The notes under the pieces were generated by a model that saw only the letters and a list, made by a program, of their open reading frames with translations, ran no database searches and had not been told where the DNA came from. Positions 40,760 through 42,492 of a DNA stretch of 42,492 nucleotides are shown here, piece by piece (position 1 is the stretch's first letter; each line of letters opens with the position of its first letter). The DNA is from Spirochaetota bacterium (GTDB lineage: Bacteria; Spirochaetota; Spirochaetia; SZUA-6; Fen-1364): NCBI GenBank assembly GCA_026398635.1, contig JAPLSM010000190.1:1-42492 (forward strand). Direction: 5' to 3'. The translations under genes were made by a program, and so were the position numbers.

Positions 40760-41757
40760 GGCTGCGCCCCCTTCCCTTCCAGCCAGTCGAGGAGCAGCTC
40801 CTTCAGCGTCAGCGCCTCCGCCTTCGCCGCTAGCAGGCGTTCGGTCTCCGCGGTGCCGGCTGCCGAAGCCGCGGCGGCGGTCATCATCGCCTCAGTGAGG
40901 GCCTCGTTCGCGACTGCGAGCTGCCCCTCGAGCTCGCTGATCCGAGCGGCGAGCGCGGAGGCTTCCGCGTTCTTCTTCTCGAGCTCGGCCCGCAGTTCGG
41001 CGAGGGCCTTGTCGGACGCCGCCGTGGATGCGGCCGCCGTCGCGCCCGTGGCGCCGGCGCCTCCGCCGGCGAGCCGCTTCTGCAGGGCCTCGATGAGCTG
41101 GTCGGAGGATTCCTGCCGGCGCTGGTACTCCTCGATCGTGCGCAGGAACTCCTCGTGGCTCCACTTCAGCAGCCGTGACAGCTCCTGCTCGCGCTGCTTA
41201 AGCCCGATCAGCGACGCCTTGTACTGGGCTGCCTCGACCTTCGCGCTCATCGGGTATTCCCGGATGACCTTCTGGTAGAGGACGGACGCCTCCTCGAGCC
41301 GGCCAAGCCCGTAGAGGCTCTCCGCCGACCAGAACCAGGCGTTCGCGGCGAATGGCGACGCGGGGTAAGCCGCGAGGAACGACTGGAACACCCGGATGGC
41401 GGCCTCGAAGTCCTCCTGCTGGTTGAGCACCCTGCCCTGCAGGTAGACGGCTTCCGCGCGGTCGGCGGCCTTCGGCCAGTTCGCGAGGTAGAACTCGAGG
41501 TTGCGGGCCGCGTCGTCGAGACGCCCTGCGGCGAGGAGCGTCTTGGCGAGCCAGAAGTACGCGGCGGGTTTCTGGGGGTCGTCGGCCTGCGAAAGCACGA
41601 TGCCGCGAAAGGAGATGAGAGCCTGGTCGTACTGGCCGGCCTGGAAGTGCTCGATGCCCCCCGCGAGTGCGCCAGACGGCTGTGCCGTCTGGGCGGCGAG
41701 CGGTCCGGCGAGAGCCGCTGCCAGCGCGAGTGCGAGCAGGAATTGCACACGCCTCAT
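40756..41757 (-). CDS. Exported TPR and coiled-coil protein (YbgF/CpoB-like layout)
   Basis: A 333-residue protein with a signal peptide (MRRVQFLLALALAAALAGPL, cleavage after LAA likely). TPR units follow at about 30-195 (GIEHFQAGQYDQALISFRGI, AIRVFQSFLAAYPASPFAAN, LYQKVIREYPMSAKVEAAQY). A long coiled coil comes next (EEFLRTIEEYQRRQESSDQL, then ELRAELEKKNAEASALAARI). The spacing of the TPRs matches the envelope protein YbgF/CpoB, but there the coiled coil is N-terminal, so orthology is doubtful. ATG 41757 is chosen over GTG 41763 because GGGAG lies 7 bases before it. It is 15 bases after rpe. Confidence 0.82.
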   Translation of the reverse strand: MRRVQFLLALALAAALAGPLAAQTAQPSGALAGGIEHFQAGQYDQALISFRGIVLSQADDPQKPAAYFWLAKTLLAAGRLDDAARNLEFYLANWPKAADRAEAVYLQGRVLNQQEDFEAAIRVFQSFLAAYPASPFAANAWFWSAESLYGLGRLEEASVLYQKVIREYPMSAKVEAAQYKASLIGLKQREQELSRLLKWSHEEFLRTIEEYQRRQESSDQLIEALQKRLAGGGAGATGATAAASTAASDKALAELRAELEKKNAEASALAARISELEGQLAVANEALTEAMMTAAAASAAGTAETERLLAAKAEALTLKELLLDWLEGKGAQP

Positions 41758-41772
41758 GAGCACTCTCCCCCC

Positions 41773-42450
41773 TTACTCACGCGCAGCATGGTACCATTCT
41801 CCGCGGAGGAATGCCACCTCCCGGGCCGGGTCCGGCGCCTCGAATACCGCCGAACCGGCTACAATGACATCGGCGCCCGCCTCGACCGCCGACCGCGCGG
41901 TGTCGCGGTTGATACCGCCGTCGACTTCGATCAGGAAGTCGAGCTTCCGCCCGGCCCTCATCCGGGCCAGGGTCTCGACCTTGCGCAGCGTCCGGGGAAT
42001 GAGCTGCTGTCCACCGAATCCGGGATTAACGGTCATGACGAGCACCAGGTCCACGTCGTCGAGGACCTCGGACAGCGCCTCGGCCGGGGTGGCAGGGACG
42101 ATCGAGATGCCCGGTCGCCTCCCGTGCTGCCGGATCGCAGCGAGCGAGCGCTGCGCGTGGACCGCAGCCTCGAGGTGTATCGTGAGCCAGTCGGCGCCTG
42201 CGTCGATGAAGCGGTCGATCCAGAGATCGGGGCGTTCGACCATCAGATGCACGTCGAACGGCAGCGTGGTCACCGGGCGGAGGTCCGCCACCGCCTTGGG
42301 GCCGAAGGTGAGGTTCGGGACGAAGTGCCCGTCCATGACGTCGAGGTGCACGAAATCCCCGCCCATCTCCGCCACGGCCCGGGTGGCGCGGGAGAGTTCG
42401 CCGAAGTCGGCCGAGAGGATCGAGGGAGCGATGAGGACGCGTCGCGGCAT
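41773..42450 (-). CDS. rpe: Ribulose-phosphate 3-epimerase
   Basis: Interconverts ribulose 5-phosphate and xylulose 5-phosphate in the pentose phosphate pathway. The 225-residue TIM barrel has all the family marks: IAPSILSADFGEL, FVHLDVMDGHFVPNLTFGP (metal and catalytic Asp), DVHLMVERPD, MTVNPGFGGQ and the second catalytic Asp in EVDGGINRDT, then AGSAVFEAPDP at the phosphate site. The ATG lies only 6 bases after TATGAT, with no well-spaced Shine-Dalgarno. It is the first visible gene of the minus-strand run to mutY; the sequence beyond 42492 is not seen. Confidence 0.97.
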   Translation of the reverse strand: MPRRVLIAPSILSADFGELSRATRAVAEMGGDFVHLDVMDGHFVPNLTFGPKAVADLRPVTTLPFDVHLMVERPDLWIDRFIDAGADWLTIHLEAAVHAQRSLAAIRQHGRRPGISIVPATPAEALSEVLDDVDLVLVMTVNPGFGGQQLIPRTLRKVETLARMRAGRKLDFLIEVDGGINRDTARSAVEAGADVIVAGSAVFEAPDPAREVAFLRGEWYHAARE

Positions 42451-42456
42451 CGCCTC

Positions 42457-42462
42457 ATCATA
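42457..42462 (-). promoter_or_regulatory. Candidate -10 element directly before rpe
   Basis: TATGAT (minus strand, 42462-42457) matches the -10 consensus 5/6 and ends 6 bases before the rpe ATG. The best -35-like TTGCAT lies 19 bases upstream and is weak. If used, the rpe message would start at or within a base or two of its ATG. Confidence 0.35.
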
Positions 42463-42492
42463 GCCCGGGCAGGCGGGGGTGATGCAAGATGC

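Overview
This window is GC-rich bacterial chromosome, by eye roughly two-thirds G+C. It is packed end to end with housekeeping genes, with no stretch over 300 bases free of genes. I see no rRNA or tRNA gene, CRISPR array, insertion sequence or prophage. The mix suggests a free-living, high-GC member of the Spirochaetota: pyruvate phosphate dikinase, a V-type ATPase in place of an F-type one, a CHASE2 adenylate cyclase, many secreted or membrane TPR proteins and lipoproteins, the DXP-pathway enzyme IspG, and a MutY without an iron-sulfur cluster. That placement is inference from gene content (about 0.65 sure); no marker phylogeny was possible.

Layout. (a) 1-1845: 3' end of ppdK on +, convergent with a large TPR gene on - (1898-3856); two hairpins lie between them. 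(b) 3904-9617 on +: a six-TM methyl-accepting-type signalling protein, then a tight purB-purA-guaA cluster covering both the AMP and GMP branches from IMP. (c) 9689-10090 on +: a small orphan helix-turn-helix plus zinc-ribbon protein with its own promoter. (d) 10141-22749 on +: what looks like one 14-gene transcription unit of about 12.6 kb. It holds two lipoproteins, then V-ATPase subunits in the order G/H-like, I, K, E, C, F, A, B, D (the Enterococcus/Clostridium arrangement), a 115-residue helical protein, ispG and an exported TPR protein, and ends at a strong hairpin at 22779-22799. Subunit K keeps every Na+ ligand known from the Enterococcus hirae enzyme, so a sodium pump is predicted. 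(e) An AT-rich junction near 22.8 kb.

(f) 22951-35265 on the - strand, read right to left: recA, a fused folK-scpA, scpB, rluB, cmk, rpsA, a GAF/sigma-54 activator, a membrane TPR protein, the CHASE2 cyclase, a lipoprotein and a small membrane protein. Most junctions are overlaps or short gaps. (g) 35423-37273 on +: a possible 18-codon leader ORF coupled to an exported alpha-helical protein, then prs (PRPP synthase). (h) 37258-42450 on -: rpe, an exported TPR/coiled-coil protein, an exported beta-rich protein, a TPR membrane protein, dtd and a clusterless mutY.

The most interesting points are: the predicted Na+ V-ATPase unit with an unrecognised small gene and two lipoproteins; the folK-scpA fusion with a promoter-like sequence inside its linker; several genes whose -10-like element sits directly before the start codon (possible leaderless mRNAs); and the roughly 32% GC island between two otherwise GC-rich operons. 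I found no clear sign of an entirely new defence or mobile system.
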